From: Methanomicrobium sp. W14
Lineage (GTDB): Archaea > Halobacteriota > Methanomicrobia > Methanomicrobiales > Methanomicrobiaceae
DNA length: 64,000 bases
Assembly: GCF_017875315.1 (NCBI RefSeq)
Contig: NZ_JAGGMM010000001.1
Location: 248,001 to 312,000, forward strand
Direction of reading: 5' to 3'
The notes beneath the pieces are model-generated. The model saw nothing but the letters and a program-made list of their open reading frames with translations, had not been told where the DNA came from and did not search any database. The translations under genes and the position numbers were made by a program. The stretch's first letter is position 1, and every line of letters begins with the position of its first letter. Of the stretch, positions 52,533-62,034 are shown piece by piece.

Positions 52533-52681
52533 GTTAAGAGAGATTGTCGCTGAGCGGAAATAAGGGGTTTGTCATTTACAGGCGACAGTTGCAGGACAAA
52601 TACAACCACAAGGGAATGAATATTTATCATTTTACATAAGCTCCTCTCCAAAACAGTTCCCTCAAAACCACATCTCTTTCA

Positions 52682-52764
52682 ACGTTAAGTTAGAATAAAG
52701 TGTACATCTCCCACAAAATAAGTTGTAAAAATGTGTGCCTGGTACACATAATACAAATTTAAGG
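52682..52764 (+). repeat. Direct repeat, copy 2, upstream of the HD relic
   Basis: Second copy of the 51836-51920 repeat, with the same internal 33-base spacing of TAAGTT units. The two copies bracket the HD relic and about 760 bases in all. Confidence 0.7.
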
Positions 52765-53063
52765 CTATTTTATGAAGCTATTTCATAAATAGAAGATTTC
52801 TCAGAAAAAATAGGTTTCACAGATGAATTAAAAAGTCACCCGCCTGAAATGGGGCACAGGGGACCCCCCCCTTCCCCCCATATTTAATTCATCAATGCAG
52901 TTACTGTCCCGGCAAAGACAGTGAATTACTATCACCGTATGAAACAGATGAAATGATCCTTATCCTACATGCACCGTTCTTCATAAGTGAACCACCCAAT
53001 ATAAAGAACCGTTCTGTGTGAGAGAACAGTTATATAAAGTGAGACCTAATAGGAACTTACGAC
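52765..53063. other. Intergenic region upstream of the DUF4143 ATPase
   Basis: No gene seen. It contains an unusual C-rich run around 52863-52879 (two C8/C6 tracts) and, close to the next gene, an inverted repeat and a TATA element. Confidence 0.5.
53007..53031 (+). promoter_or_regulatory. Inverted repeat next to a TATA element
   Basis: Arms AACCGTTCT and AGAACAGTT (one mismatch) around a seven-base loop, directly followed by TTATATAAAG, about 30 bases upstream of the ATPase start. It is well placed for an operator that controls access to the TATA box. Confidence 0.45.
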
Positions 53064-54365
53064 ATGGACAAAGACCAGTTATTGGATGTAATCTTACAGC
53101 AGCAGGAGATCTTCAGAACAATACCTGGAGATATTATCGAGCGTGAGATTGATCCAGAAAAATACATGCACGGAAAAGAGATAGTAGTCATAACCGGAAT
53201 AAGAAGGTCGGGTAAAAGTACTGTCTTAAAACTCATCGCAGAAAAGTACCTGAATACGGGCGAAAATATCCTGTTCATAAATTTCGAGGATATAAGGCTT
53301 GCAGATATTAATATAGAAAATTACAATGATATTGAAAATATTGCAATAGAACTGTTCTCTGCCGAAAAAAAGACAGTATTTTTCTTTGATGAGATCCAGT
53401 ACGCCCCGTCATGGGAAAGATGGCTCAACAACCTTCATTTCAAAGGGCACAAAGTCTTTGTTACAGGTTCGAATGCGAAAATACTTGGCAGTGAGATTGC
53501 AACAGCACTTACGGGAAGAAATGTCGTACTTGATCTCTATCCATTTAATTTCAGGGAATATCTCAAATTAAAGGGAGTTGAAATTCCGCCGGAAAATATG
53601 CTCACCTCAAAAAAATCAGCAGAGATTCTGCATTTCTTTAAATCATATCTTGAAAAAGGAGGATTTCCCGAAGTTCTAAAAGAAGACAACATTGAACTTT
53701 CAGGCTACTACTTCAACGATATTCTGAAGAGAGATATCGAGAACCGCAACAACATTAAGGACAGCACGGGCTTATCGAGGCTTGCTACTTACCTCGCAAC
53801 AAATTCCTCTTCGATATTTACATATTCAACACTCCGGCAGATTACAGGAATAAAGAGCAATAATACTATCAGCCAATATATAGATTATTTCAGGGATTCA
53901 TACCTGTTCTATACCCTGCCGGCTTTTTACTATTCTCTTAAAAAACAGGTTCAGGCATCATCGAAGATCTACTCGGGAGACAACAGTTTCCTGAGAACTG
54001 TATCATTCAGCTTTTCAGAAAATACCGGGCAGAAACTTGAAAATCTTGTGTTCTTATATCTACTTCAATCAAAAACCGACAATAAATTATTCTATCATTC
54101 CGACAGGAGAAACAGTAATGAATGTGATTTCATAATAATGAAAGGTACATTCATCGTATCTGCCATTCAGGTTTCATCCGACATCAGGAACAATAAAACA
54201 AGGAAAAGAGAGACAGACGGATTAATCGATGCTTTAAATGAATATAATTTGAAAAAGGGTTTCATACTGACTATGGGAACCGAAGCCAAAGAAGAAATTT
54301 CAGGAAAAGAGATCATAATACTTCCTGCATGGAAATATATGCTCTATCCTGATTCATATTACTAA
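53064..54365 (+). CDS. AAA_14/DUF4143 ATPase
   Basis: A 433-residue ATPase of the family found in many archaea in variable numbers. The AAA_14 domain has Walker A VVITGIRRSGKSTVLKL and Walker B TVFFFDEIQYAPSWERWL, then VFVTGSNAKILGSEIATALTGR, and the DUF4143 nuclease-like C-terminal domain includes ENLVFLYLLQSKTDNKLFYH and NECDFIIMKG. Glu, Asp and the IQVSSDI strand resemble a restriction-endonuclease fold. Function is not established for the family. Confidence 0.88.
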   Translation: MDKDQLLDVILQQQEIFRTIPGDIIEREIDPEKYMHGKEIVVITGIRRSGKSTVLKLIAEKYLNTGENILFINFEDIRLADINIENYNDIENIAIELFSAEKKTVFFFDEIQYAPSWERWLNNLHFKGHKVFVTGSNAKILGSEIATALTGRNVVLDLYPFNFREYLKLKGVEIPPENMLTSKKSAEILHFFKSYLEKGGFPEVLKEDNIELSGYYFNDILKRDIENRNNIKDSTGLSRLATYLATNSSSIFTYSTLRQITGIKSNNTISQYIDYFRDSYLFYTLPAFYYSLKKQVQASSKIYSGDNSFLRTVSFSFSENTGQKLENLVFLYLLQSKTDNKLFYHSDRRNSNECDFIIMKGTFIVSAIQVSSDIRNNKTRKRETDGLIDALNEYNLKKGFILTMGTEAKEEISGKEIIILPAWKYMLYPDSYY

Positions 54366-54547
54366 TACATCTTCGAAAGGACGACAGCCTTTCTGTTGCT
54401 CCCGGCCGGCCAAAAAGTAAGACAATAACATTAATGCTTATTATGCAGATAAAAGGAGTTTACAATAGGAGACGGGTTGAAGGGTTTCGGGTTAATTTAT
54501 ATCCCGTGTGCATTTTAATCCGCTTAAACGGGGTGTGAAGGAATACA

Positions 54548-54937
54548 ATGGAAAAAACAGTCAGAAATATCTTAACCGCCGTCATTCTCATTTTTGTTGT
54601 ACTTGGCTGCGTTTACGTGGCGCCATACGTCCTCAGTCTGTTTGTAGGCGATCCGTACCAGCTGGACTTGGTGGAGATGAACAGCAACCTGACTGATGTG
54701 GAGAACAGGACGCTGGTTTATTTGTCTGAAGCTGATTTCGGCAAATACCCTGAACTGAGAGAGCTTTTCAAAGACGTTGCTCCGATATCTGAAGAGACTT
54801 TTGCAGGGAGCAATATGAAAATCGTCAGTCATGCGAATACAAATGGCAAAAGGGCCGGTGAAATACGAAATGAGTACTCAAATAAACTCATCTGCCGGAA
54901 TGGGGGTTATTACGGAATCCTGGTTCAGCAGCCGTAA
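54548..54937 (+). CDS. Small membrane-anchored protein
   Basis: A 129-residue protein with one N-terminal membrane helix (ILTAVILIFVVLGCVYVAPYV). The external part includes YLSEADFGKYPELRELFKDV and a terminal LICRNGGYYGILVQQP. The gene at 62035 has the same architecture (an acidic-plus-hydroxyl first strand, HLKDDDF..., and a final NGRYFEIG) and may be a distant relative. Function unknown. Confidence 0.6.
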   Translation: MEKTVRNILTAVILIFVVLGCVYVAPYVLSLFVGDPYQLDLVEMNSNLTDVENRTLVYLSEADFGKYPELRELFKDVAPISEETFAGSNMKIVSHANTNGKRAGEIRNEYSNKLICRNGGYYGILVQQP

Positions 54938-55780
54938 GGTCCGGGTAACACACAAAAGGCATGGGTCGCAGGTTCTGGTTCTGTTTTAAAGACCTGTTCA
55001 AATTTTTTTTGAGTATAAAGAACTTTATTGAAGGGCAGGGACTGTGTCTATACAGACTGAATTTTTTTTTAGGAAAAGTCCGGGGAGTCGAATCGGAAAT
55101 TACGTAAAATCTCCTTATTAGCTATCTTAAAAAAAATGTACATACGAGTGACATTTTTATGAATACATAAATTTTTATACAATTTAAAGAATTTCATTAG
55201 TATTTGCTTTTACTATCTCTGGTACGAATATAAAAATATAAAACAAGTCTTTTTCTATCTCTGCTATGAATCTATTAATTATGTGCAACTAATATAAACA
55301 GTCTTTGGATATTTTTAATTTTGGTATAAAATCAATGGAAAAGGATTTTTAAGCATGACATATATCCGCGCATAGAAAAATACATAAAAGATCGGCAGAT
55401 CATCATGCATATATTAAGTATAACGCCGGATTTCTATATAATTCCTGAATTAATTGGTTTTATTTGTATTTATGAAAGATTTTTTCTTATTTTTTAAGTA
55501 TTAGTTCAAGTACATGGTGAGAAGACGTATAAAGTATTTTTTTCAAATTACAAATTGGGGAGATCTAAGTATAAACTGCTTTGATTGAACCTATAAAAAA
55601 GCCAAAGGTAATTCAGGGGGAAGAAAAGGAAATGAATTGTATGTCATCTTTCCTTTTTATCCCCGGTCATTTACCGGCTTAGAATACCGGTAATTAAATT
55701 ACTGCACTTAAGTAGTATATTAATATTTGCAAGTTTAATATTTGCAATCCGGTACTCCATGAAATGTGGAGACGAAATTT
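54938..55780. other. Long AT-rich non-coding region
   Basis: About 840 bases with stops in all frames. No gene, tRNA or array recognised. The last 23 bases before the next gene belong to the shared leader cassette. Confidence 0.6.
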
Positions 55781-55868
55781 ATGAAAACGAAAAAAGGAAT
55801 GTGGGCTTTGAGCCTGCTGTTTGTTTTGGCACTGATTGGAACAATGTTTGTCCCTGTCGTTAGTGCTG
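55758..55868 (+). repeat. Leader/signal-peptide cassette, copy 3
   Basis: About 110 bases almost identical to 41538-41648: ribosome binding site, start codon and the whole 29-residue signal peptide coding sequence. The 240-base upstream part of copies 1 and 2, including the hairpins, is absent here. Confidence 0.85.
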
Positions 55869-56905
55869 AAAACAATACATTACAGCCTGATCAAGAAAAC
55901 CAATATAACGAAGAAAAATACACGGTACGCCTTGTTGGTTCAGGGATCTCTCAAGATCAAATTGATGCTCAGGATCAGGAAGTACTAAATTCTTTTGAAA
56001 AAGAATTTAAATCGCTTCCATCACAGTATATTGGTTTTGCTGAACCTGATATTTCTAAAGATGAAAAAATCGTTGGATATGCATTTAGGGTACTCCCCAG
56101 TGGGGAAAGTTTATCCTATGCTGAGGTGGTTCCATCCAATGAAACTTATTCATCTAAGAAAGCATCAACAAACATAGATAATTGGATTAACGGTCCATTA
56201 AATGTTAAAACGCTTGAGTCTTTTAAGGAGTTAAAAACTAGTTCTAGTTCTGGACCCCATCAAATTCATACATCTAGGATCTCCCGTAATTATCCTGGTG
56301 TTGGAAATGCGCAACTTATATCCTCATGGTATTGGGATAATCTAGAAACAAATTCCGATCAGGATTATTTCTTTACAAAGACTATTTTGAGAACCGATCC
56401 AGGTATCATAGTTTCAGGGTATGAACCGTACAAAAATTTTCAATTTAATGTAGAAATAAACTCTGATTATTCGTTGGGTTCATATCAGCATTTGCCAAGT
56501 GTGTTTGTAAGTCAGAATAATCCGCAAACAACAACAGGGTATACTAATATGGGTCTATCTCTTAATTCTGGAGGCTGTAGCCTTGAATGGACAACAGAAA
56601 TTCCAGATAGATGTGTTGAATTCAACCATTTATCCGGAAATAAATTTAGTTGGGATGAAGAATTTAGATCAGGAACGGATTGTGCAGAACATTCATTTGA
56701 ATTTTCACCAGGTCAGGAGTCTGTGTGTTCACAAGCACCTGCGCGTGATGGTAATACTTACATAATCTCACGGGTAAAAGCCGATGTTTCAAATGGATGG
56801 ACAATATTTAAAAATGGAGTTCCAGGTTATGCACCTTCAGGAACAAATGCATGGGGGCATTATTGTAAAGTCCGTTGGACCGGAAATGGTTATGTCCACG
56901 TCTGA
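55781..56905 (+). CDS. Secreted protein, family A member
   Basis: A 374-residue exported protein with the same signal peptide as the gene at 41561, cleaved after VVSA. The family A motif is clear at about residue 90: PDISKDEKIVGYAFRVLPSG then ESLSYAEVV. The C-terminal part has several Cys (GGCSLEW, DRCVEF, DCAEHSF, VCSQAP, YCKVRW), which may form disulfides outside the cell. It is followed 15 bases later by another family A gene. Function unknown. Confidence 0.68.
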   Translation: MKTKKGMWALSLLFVLALIGTMFVPVVSAENNTLQPDQENQYNEEKYTVRLVGSGISQDQIDAQDQEVLNSFEKEFKSLPSQYIGFAEPDISKDEKIVGYAFRVLPSGESLSYAEVVPSNETYSSKKASTNIDNWINGPLNVKTLESFKELKTSSSSGPHQIHTSRISRNYPGVGNAQLISSWYWDNLETNSDQDYFFTKTILRTDPGIIVSGYEPYKNFQFNVEINSDYSLGSYQHLPSVFVSQNNPQTTTGYTNMGLSLNSGGCSLEWTTEIPDRCVEFNHLSGNKFSWDEEFRSGTDCAEHSFEFSPGQESVCSQAPARDGNTYIISRVKADVSNGWTIFKNGVPGYAPSGTNAWGHYCKVRWTGNGYVHV

Positions 56906-56920
56906 AAGGAGACAACTGCA

Positions 56921-58501
56921 TTGAAAACCATAAATCCATTTTTTTTTGAGGTGAATAAAATATTCCTTGCGAAAAGATTTTTGTCCGTATCACTGCTCAT
57001 CTTTTTCAGTCTTTTCATACTTTCAGGTCAGGTTTGTGCATCCGCCATTCCCCTGCCGGATGAAAACATAAATAACCCGGATACGGATTACTTTTTGTCC
57101 TGTACAAATTTCTCATCAGACGAAATCACCGACTGGAGAAACACAGAGCCCAACGTTTATTTTGGATCTGAGATTCACGTCAGCCGTTATAATTACAGTG
57201 TCGTTTTTTTCCCCGGCATCTCCGGTGACGAAAAACTCGCCGGTTATTATATGAAAGTCCTTCCTAACGGAGTTTCGACGTCATACGCCGAAATTATTGA
57301 TGCCGGTGCAGCGCCCCCTTCACCTGACACTTTTCTTTCACGTGCAGAAGTGCAGGCGGACAATATGTCGGATTCTCTTACAGAAGCCATGAATTCTCTG
57401 TTCGGGCATGAAATTTTGTTTTTTGACGGGTATTCCGAAATTGCCCGGCACACAACTGTCAGGGACTATCTCGATATCGGAAAGGTGACCGTTACGACCG
57501 TCCTTTATCAGTACCTAAATGACGGAGACCCTGACAGGGATTATTTCTGCATAGGTTCCCACGTCGAAATGAAAGCCGAAAACGAATCAGGGAACATGAC
57601 AGGCTGGAAGAATTCGGAATTCTCCGCAAACTATAATTTTGCCACAGGTTATGACTCGCTGAAATCTTTGGACGCTCCTGCCGCATGGTCACACCCGCAG
57701 ACATCGTCGAAGTATATGCAGTCACGTGGAGATCCGTTAGGGGGGTTTCTGAATGCATTTGATAGGCTGGGTCTTTTTGCAGGGCTTTTCGGTCATTCTG
57801 TGGTTTTCAATGCAGAGAATTTCAATAACCTCACATGGACTGCCCGGTGCGGTTATTTCACCGAAAGTGCATCCGGTTCACTTGGCCTCAGCCCGGTAAT
57901 AGAGACTATGCCGAAGCAGACTTATGTGGACGATTCCGACTGGCATGTCCTTGCAGGAGTAGGAATTGGTGCTGATTCAGGATGGTCACGCCTTGGAGGA
58001 TTAGTCCGTGAGCCTTCGGATTCCCCGGAATGCATAAGTTATATCCTTGTACATAAAGTGCCCGACGGGAATTATTCCGGCAACAAAGTCACGCCGACTC
58101 TTATAGTCCCCGGAAAGTCTCATTTCGGTGCCTCTGAGGAGTACCTGAACCCGAATTCCGGTGAAATAAGAGCCGGAGAAAACATGACTTTCGTATTGAG
58201 GATTGAGAAAAACAAGGAACTGACCGGAAATGAGACAATTAATGTTACCGGAGTGAGTGAGTACTATTCAGAAAATCAGGTGCCGTTGCCTCAGGGTATC
58301 AATGTTACATGCATTCCGTCAGAATTTGTTTCATATCCAAAAAATAATTACAGCGTTAATGTCAATATCACGACAACAAAGGACGTTCCTGAAAACTTAT
58401 ATCATTTTCTGCTTAAAAGGTATTTCAGGCTCAGGCATCCCAATTCCAGTGCAGGTATTACAACAATGTGGTTTGACCTGAATGTAACCAAATCAAAATG
58501 A
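56921..58501 (+). CDS. Secreted protein, family A, full-length reference copy
   Basis: A 526-residue protein that starts with TTG behind GGAGAC. A signal segment (FLSVSLLIFFSLFILSGQVC) is followed by NNPDTDYFLSCTNFSSDEIT, the family motif DEKLAGYYMKVLPNGVSTSY and a C-terminal region with WTARCGYFTESASGS and SGWSRLGGLVREPSDSPECI. The last about 150 residues look like an Ig-type surface domain (VLRIEKNKELTGNETINVTG). This is the longest intact member and the template that explains the deletion in 45734-46752. Confidence 0.75.
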   Translation: MKTINPFFFEVNKIFLAKRFLSVSLLIFFSLFILSGQVCASAIPLPDENINNPDTDYFLSCTNFSSDEITDWRNTEPNVYFGSEIHVSRYNYSVVFFPGISGDEKLAGYYMKVLPNGVSTSYAEIIDAGAAPPSPDTFLSRAEVQADNMSDSLTEAMNSLFGHEILFFDGYSEIARHTTVRDYLDIGKVTVTTVLYQYLNDGDPDRDYFCIGSHVEMKAENESGNMTGWKNSEFSANYNFATGYDSLKSLDAPAAWSHPQTSSKYMQSRGDPLGGFLNAFDRLGLFAGLFGHSVVFNAENFNNLTWTARCGYFTESASGSLGLSPVIETMPKQTYVDDSDWHVLAGVGIGADSGWSRLGGLVREPSDSPECISYILVHKVPDGNYSGNKVTPTLIVPGKSHFGASEEYLNPNSGEIRAGENMTFVLRIEKNKELTGNETINVTGVSEYYSENQVPLPQGINVTCIPSEFVSYPKNNYSVNVNITTTKDVPENLYHFLLKRYFRLRHPNSSAGITTMWFDLNVTKSK

Positions 58502-58563
58502 TTATTCTCATTTTAATGGAAAAATAGTGCTGAATAAATTAAGTCCTCTAAAATTTTTCATTA

Positions 58564-58755
58564 TTGTCCGGCACTCTCAAAAAAAGTTATGAAACAGCGC
58601 CCGACGATATAAATTTCAGTATCCTTTTAAGAGTGTCCACTGGAAAGACCGGATTTATGACGACTTCAAACGACTACAGGTTTACGGTTGAAAAGTCGTT
58701 GAGCATAAACAGTTCAGGCTTCACGCCTGTAAACGTGAGTGTTCACGTTTCGTGA
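58564..58755 (+). pseudogene. Orphan C-terminal fragment of a surface protein
   Basis: A 63-residue frame without a good start: SGTLKKSYETAPDDINFSIL then RFTVEKSLSINSSGFTPVNV. It reads like the last strands of a beta-sandwich surface domain. It is probably a relic left behind the preceding family A gene. Confidence 0.4.
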
Positions 58756-58957
58756 TTTTCGCAGTTTTTTCGCTAAGAAAAAAATCAGGCAAAAAAAATT
58801 TTGAAAACTTTTTTTTAAACGAAATCATTTAGTGATTTTGAAACGTCTGAGTCCTGACCGCTTTTCTGACAGTTCGATGATTCAAAGAGAATTTATTTAA
58901 ATCATAACCATAATATTATTCTTTGAAAATCCGGGGTTTGATAAAGGGGTAAAACAG

Positions 58958-59542
58958 TTGCACGAAATCATCAAAAACGCATTTTATGTTTTGGCCAGTC
59001 CTTCTCATGCAATACAAAAAGTTAGAAAAAGTGACTACAGGGAAGACCTTCTCTTTTTTGTTTTCATTACACTGGCCGGGTCTGTACTTTACCTGCTTGC
59101 GTCTCTTCTTTACAGGTACAGTTCTGTAGGTACCTCCGGGAACTGGGGCATTGCCTGGCTTTTTGTCGTATTCGTGGTCAATTATATTTCATTTATTGCA
59201 TCCGGCATATTTCTTGTCCTTGCCATAAGTCTGATAATTCATTTTTTCCTTCTCTTTACAAAAGGCGGGGCGGGAAAATATAATGAGACATTTAAGGGAG
59301 TCATCTATTCCGGGACGCCGGTAGTGTTGTTTTTGTGGTTAACAAAATTTTTCGGAGCATTTTATGTTTTACTGCCTCTTTTGGTCTGGTTTGGTGTAAT
59401 TACTTACATAAGCATCAGAATACTGAAAGAAAAAACCAATATGCAGTCAACACTTGTAACGCTTTTTATTTCTGCCGTTCTTTTGGCAATTATTTATTTT
59501 AATTACGGGACCGGGGCGGTGCCGGTATTGTCTGGAGCCTGA
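58958..59542 (+). CDS. Yip1-family membrane protein
   Basis: A 194-residue protein with a short cytoplasmic start (IIKNAFYVLASPSHAIQKVR) and five membrane helices. The SP-x-x-A-type N-terminus and the GVIYSGTPVVLFLW segment fit the archaeal Yip1 domain. It starts with TTG. Function unknown; relatives concern membrane organisation. Confidence 0.68.
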   Translation: MHEIIKNAFYVLASPSHAIQKVRKSDYREDLLFFVFITLAGSVLYLLASLLYRYSSVGTSGNWGIAWLFVVFVVNYISFIASGIFLVLAISLIIHFFLLFTKGGAGKYNETFKGVIYSGTPVVLFLWLTKFFGAFYVLLPLLVWFGVITYISIRILKEKTNMQSTLVTLFISAVLLAIIYFNYGTGAVPVLSGA

Positions 59543-59613
59543 ATAAAAAAAACTGTTGAGCATGTTATCTGAAAAATACTTTAAAATTAAAAATCCGGTG
59601 GGAAGTGAAAAAT

Positions 59614-60867
59614 ATGCGGGTGCCTGAAAGAAAAAGAATTTTTCTGAAAATTCCAAACCCATTCTTCTTAAAATCTGAAAAGAATAAATTATCCAGTACG
59701 AAAATATTTTTTTCCGCATCACTGCTTCTCTTTTGTAGTGTTGCTATACTTTCAGGTCAGGTATGTGCATCCGCACTCTCTCTTCCGGGTGAAAACACAA
59801 GCGGGAGCAACGGGAGCATCAGCAGTGCAGGTGCGGATTACTTTTTGTCATATACAAATTTCACTTCAGATGAAATTCTGGGCTGGAGAAATACAAAACC
59901 GAATGTTTCCTATGAATTTGAATACCCCGGCACCCGCTGCAATTACCGTGCGGTGTTTTTCCCCGACATCTCCGGTGATGAAAAACTCGCCGGTTATTAT
60001 ATGAAAGTCCTTTCAAACGGAGTTTCTACTTCATACACCGAAATTGTAGATGCCGACGCAACTCCCCCTTCACCGGAAGATTTTCTTTCGCGTGCAGAAG
60101 ACTGGGGGAAATTCAGGACGGATTCGGTTATAGTCTCGGGGGATAACCCTCCACAGTGCAGACCGCTGTTATACGACGACTATTATCAGATAGCCCGGCA
60201 TACGACAGTCAGGGAATATCAGGGAAAAGGAAAGGTGACAGCCACGACGGTCTTCTCCCAGAGTCCGGGCGACCTTGACCCCGAAAGGGATTATTTCTGC
60301 ATAGGCTCCCATGTCGAGATGAAAGCCGAAAACGAATCAGGTAATCCGACAGGCTGGAAGAATTCCGAATTCTATGTGAACTATAATTTTGCCGCAGGGT
60401 ATGACTCAATGAAGTCCTGGGACGCTCCTGCCATGCGGTCACATCCGCAGACATCGTCAAAGTACATGCAGTCGTGTGAAGATACATCCGGGGGTTTTCT
60501 GAATACATTTGATAAGCTTGGTCTCTTTTCAGGACTTTTCGGTCATTCCGTGAGACTTCATTCAGATAATTTCAGTAACCTCACGTGGACTGCACGGTGC
60601 GGTTATTTCACCGAAAGTGCATCGGTTTCGCTCAGTCTTAACCCGGTATCGGAGACTGCGCCGAAGCAGTATTATCTGGACGATTACGACTGGCATGTCC
60701 TTGCCGGAGTGGGAACAAATGCCAATTCGGGGTGGTCACGCCTTGGAGGATTAATCCGCGAACCTTCAGATTCCCCGGAATGCACCGGTTATATCCTTGT
60801 ACAGAAAGTGCCCGACGGAAACTATTCCGGTGACGGGTCAGTCGGAAGATATATATTTGTACCGTAA
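59614..60867 (+). CDS. Secreted protein, family A member
   Basis: A 417-residue paralogue of 56921 that lacks the C-terminal Ig-like part. The start MRVPERKRIFLKIPNPFFLK closely matches that of the relic at 45734. The core has GADYFLSYTNFTSDEILGWR, DEKLAGYYMKVLSNGVSTSY, HTTVREYQGKGKVTATTVFS and WTARCGYFTESASVS. It ends shortly after DGNYSGDGSV, at a point near where 45734 also diverges. Confidence 0.72.
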   Translation: MRVPERKRIFLKIPNPFFLKSEKNKLSSTKIFFSASLLLFCSVAILSGQVCASALSLPGENTSGSNGSISSAGADYFLSYTNFTSDEILGWRNTKPNVSYEFEYPGTRCNYRAVFFPDISGDEKLAGYYMKVLSNGVSTSYTEIVDADATPPSPEDFLSRAEDWGKFRTDSVIVSGDNPPQCRPLLYDDYYQIARHTTVREYQGKGKVTATTVFSQSPGDLDPERDYFCIGSHVEMKAENESGNPTGWKNSEFYVNYNFAAGYDSMKSWDAPAMRSHPQTSSKYMQSCEDTSGGFLNTFDKLGLFSGLFGHSVRLHSDNFSNLTWTARCGYFTESASVSLSLNPVSETAPKQYYLDDYDWHVLAGVGTNANSGWSRLGGLIREPSDSPECTGYILVQKVPDGNYSGDGSVGRYIFVP

Positions 60868-60930
60868 AGCCGTATAAATAAACCTTAAACCGCCCGTTAC
60901 CTGCGGGACTGCCCGGACAAGGATGATAAA

Positions 60931-61881
60931 ATGGAAGAAAGAAAGAGAAGAAGGATAATTCTTGGGATAATACTGGTGATTGCTGTATCTGCATGTATTG
61001 CGTTCTCTGCCGAAATAATCGGAAATATTTCCGGGCAGGCATACATTTCGGAAAATCCGGGAAATAGTTCCGGGAAGTACCTGATTATATTGAACACACA
61101 GTTGCCGGATGAAAAAGATGCTGTGACGCTATACAAAATAAATAACACAAAAGCGGACCCGGAGGAAATAGATGACATCGCCGCATTTTTTGGTCTTAAA
61201 GGAGAACTAAAGGATTATATTGAAAATACCGGCGAGTTCATAATGACTGACGGTTCCGACCAGAAAAGACAGGTGTCGTATTATTCACGGTCGGGTGCGG
61301 TGGTCTATTCCGTTCCGGACCTGGAATTTCCGAATACGGTTGAAGAGCAGCCGAATCTCCCTTATGGCGATGAAGCGGTTGATATTGCGGATTCGTTTCT
61401 GAAGAAGACAGGGATGTACGAAGAGGAAAGTTTCGTCAAAACCGCCGGAGTGAACCAGAAGCAGCAGGTCTGGAGTGGCGGCTCATGCCCGAAAGAGTCA
61501 TACAATGTAACTGTCGCCGTTTCATATGCCAGAGAACTTGACGGAATGCCGGTTTACGGGGACGAATTTTCGGTCGTCATAGGTGACGGCGGCGAAGTTG
61601 TCGGGATGACAAAAAACTGGAGAGAGGCTGAGCCTTTTGGAGATGTGGCCATTAAAACCGCTGAAGACGCATACGATGACCTGTGCAGCCGCAGGACTGT
61701 CAGTAATTTAAGCATCGCCGGGTATGACAAAATCATAGTGGACAACATTTCCCTCGGATACCTGATGGAACCGAGGATTTATCAGCAGGACGAGCTGAAG
61801 CCCGTATATTTATTCAGCGGGACAGCCTTTTCGAAAGGAGAGGAAAGACCCTATGCCGAATATGTGTATGCTTCAAAGTGA
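60931..61881 (+). CDS. Membrane-anchored protein with PepSY/YycH-like domains
   Basis: A 316-residue protein with an N-terminal anchor (RIILGIILVIAVSACIAFSA) and an extracellular region. The segment VAVSYARELDGMPVYGDEFS, followed by VVIGDGGEVVGMTKNW and AIKTAEDAYDDLC, follows the pattern of PepSY/YycH-type domains (strand, GxPV, dG-evvg, then a helix). Such domains often restrain proteases or sensor kinases. No such partner is adjacent. Confidence 0.55.
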   Translation: MEERKRRRIILGIILVIAVSACIAFSAEIIGNISGQAYISENPGNSSGKYLIILNTQLPDEKDAVTLYKINNTKADPEEIDDIAAFFGLKGELKDYIENTGEFIMTDGSDQKRQVSYYSRSGAVVYSVPDLEFPNTVEEQPNLPYGDEAVDIADSFLKKTGMYEEESFVKTAGVNQKQQVWSGGSCPKESYNVTVAVSYARELDGMPVYGDEFSVVIGDGGEVVGMTKNWREAEPFGDVAIKTAEDAYDDLCSRRTVSNLSIAGYDKIIVDNISLGYLMEPRIYQQDELKPVYLFSGTAFSKGEERPYAEYVYASK

Positions 61882-62034
61882 AACCCAAAATTTTTGGAAG
61901 AGGGCAAAATTTTTCAGTTGCCGGGTCTTAAAGAGACCTGTCCCTGAAAGTTTTTCAAAATTTCATGCAGTTTCACATGTACCTGTTAAACTGTTGACTT
62001 TCGGTGTTAGTCCAAAACAGTAAAATAAATTTCT

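Noticed and set aside
51914-52651. Long 245-residue minus-strand frame read as one protein
   Set aside because: Its first half is out of frame with the HD domain; only the C-terminal part is real sequence, so it is described as a frameshifted HD gene.
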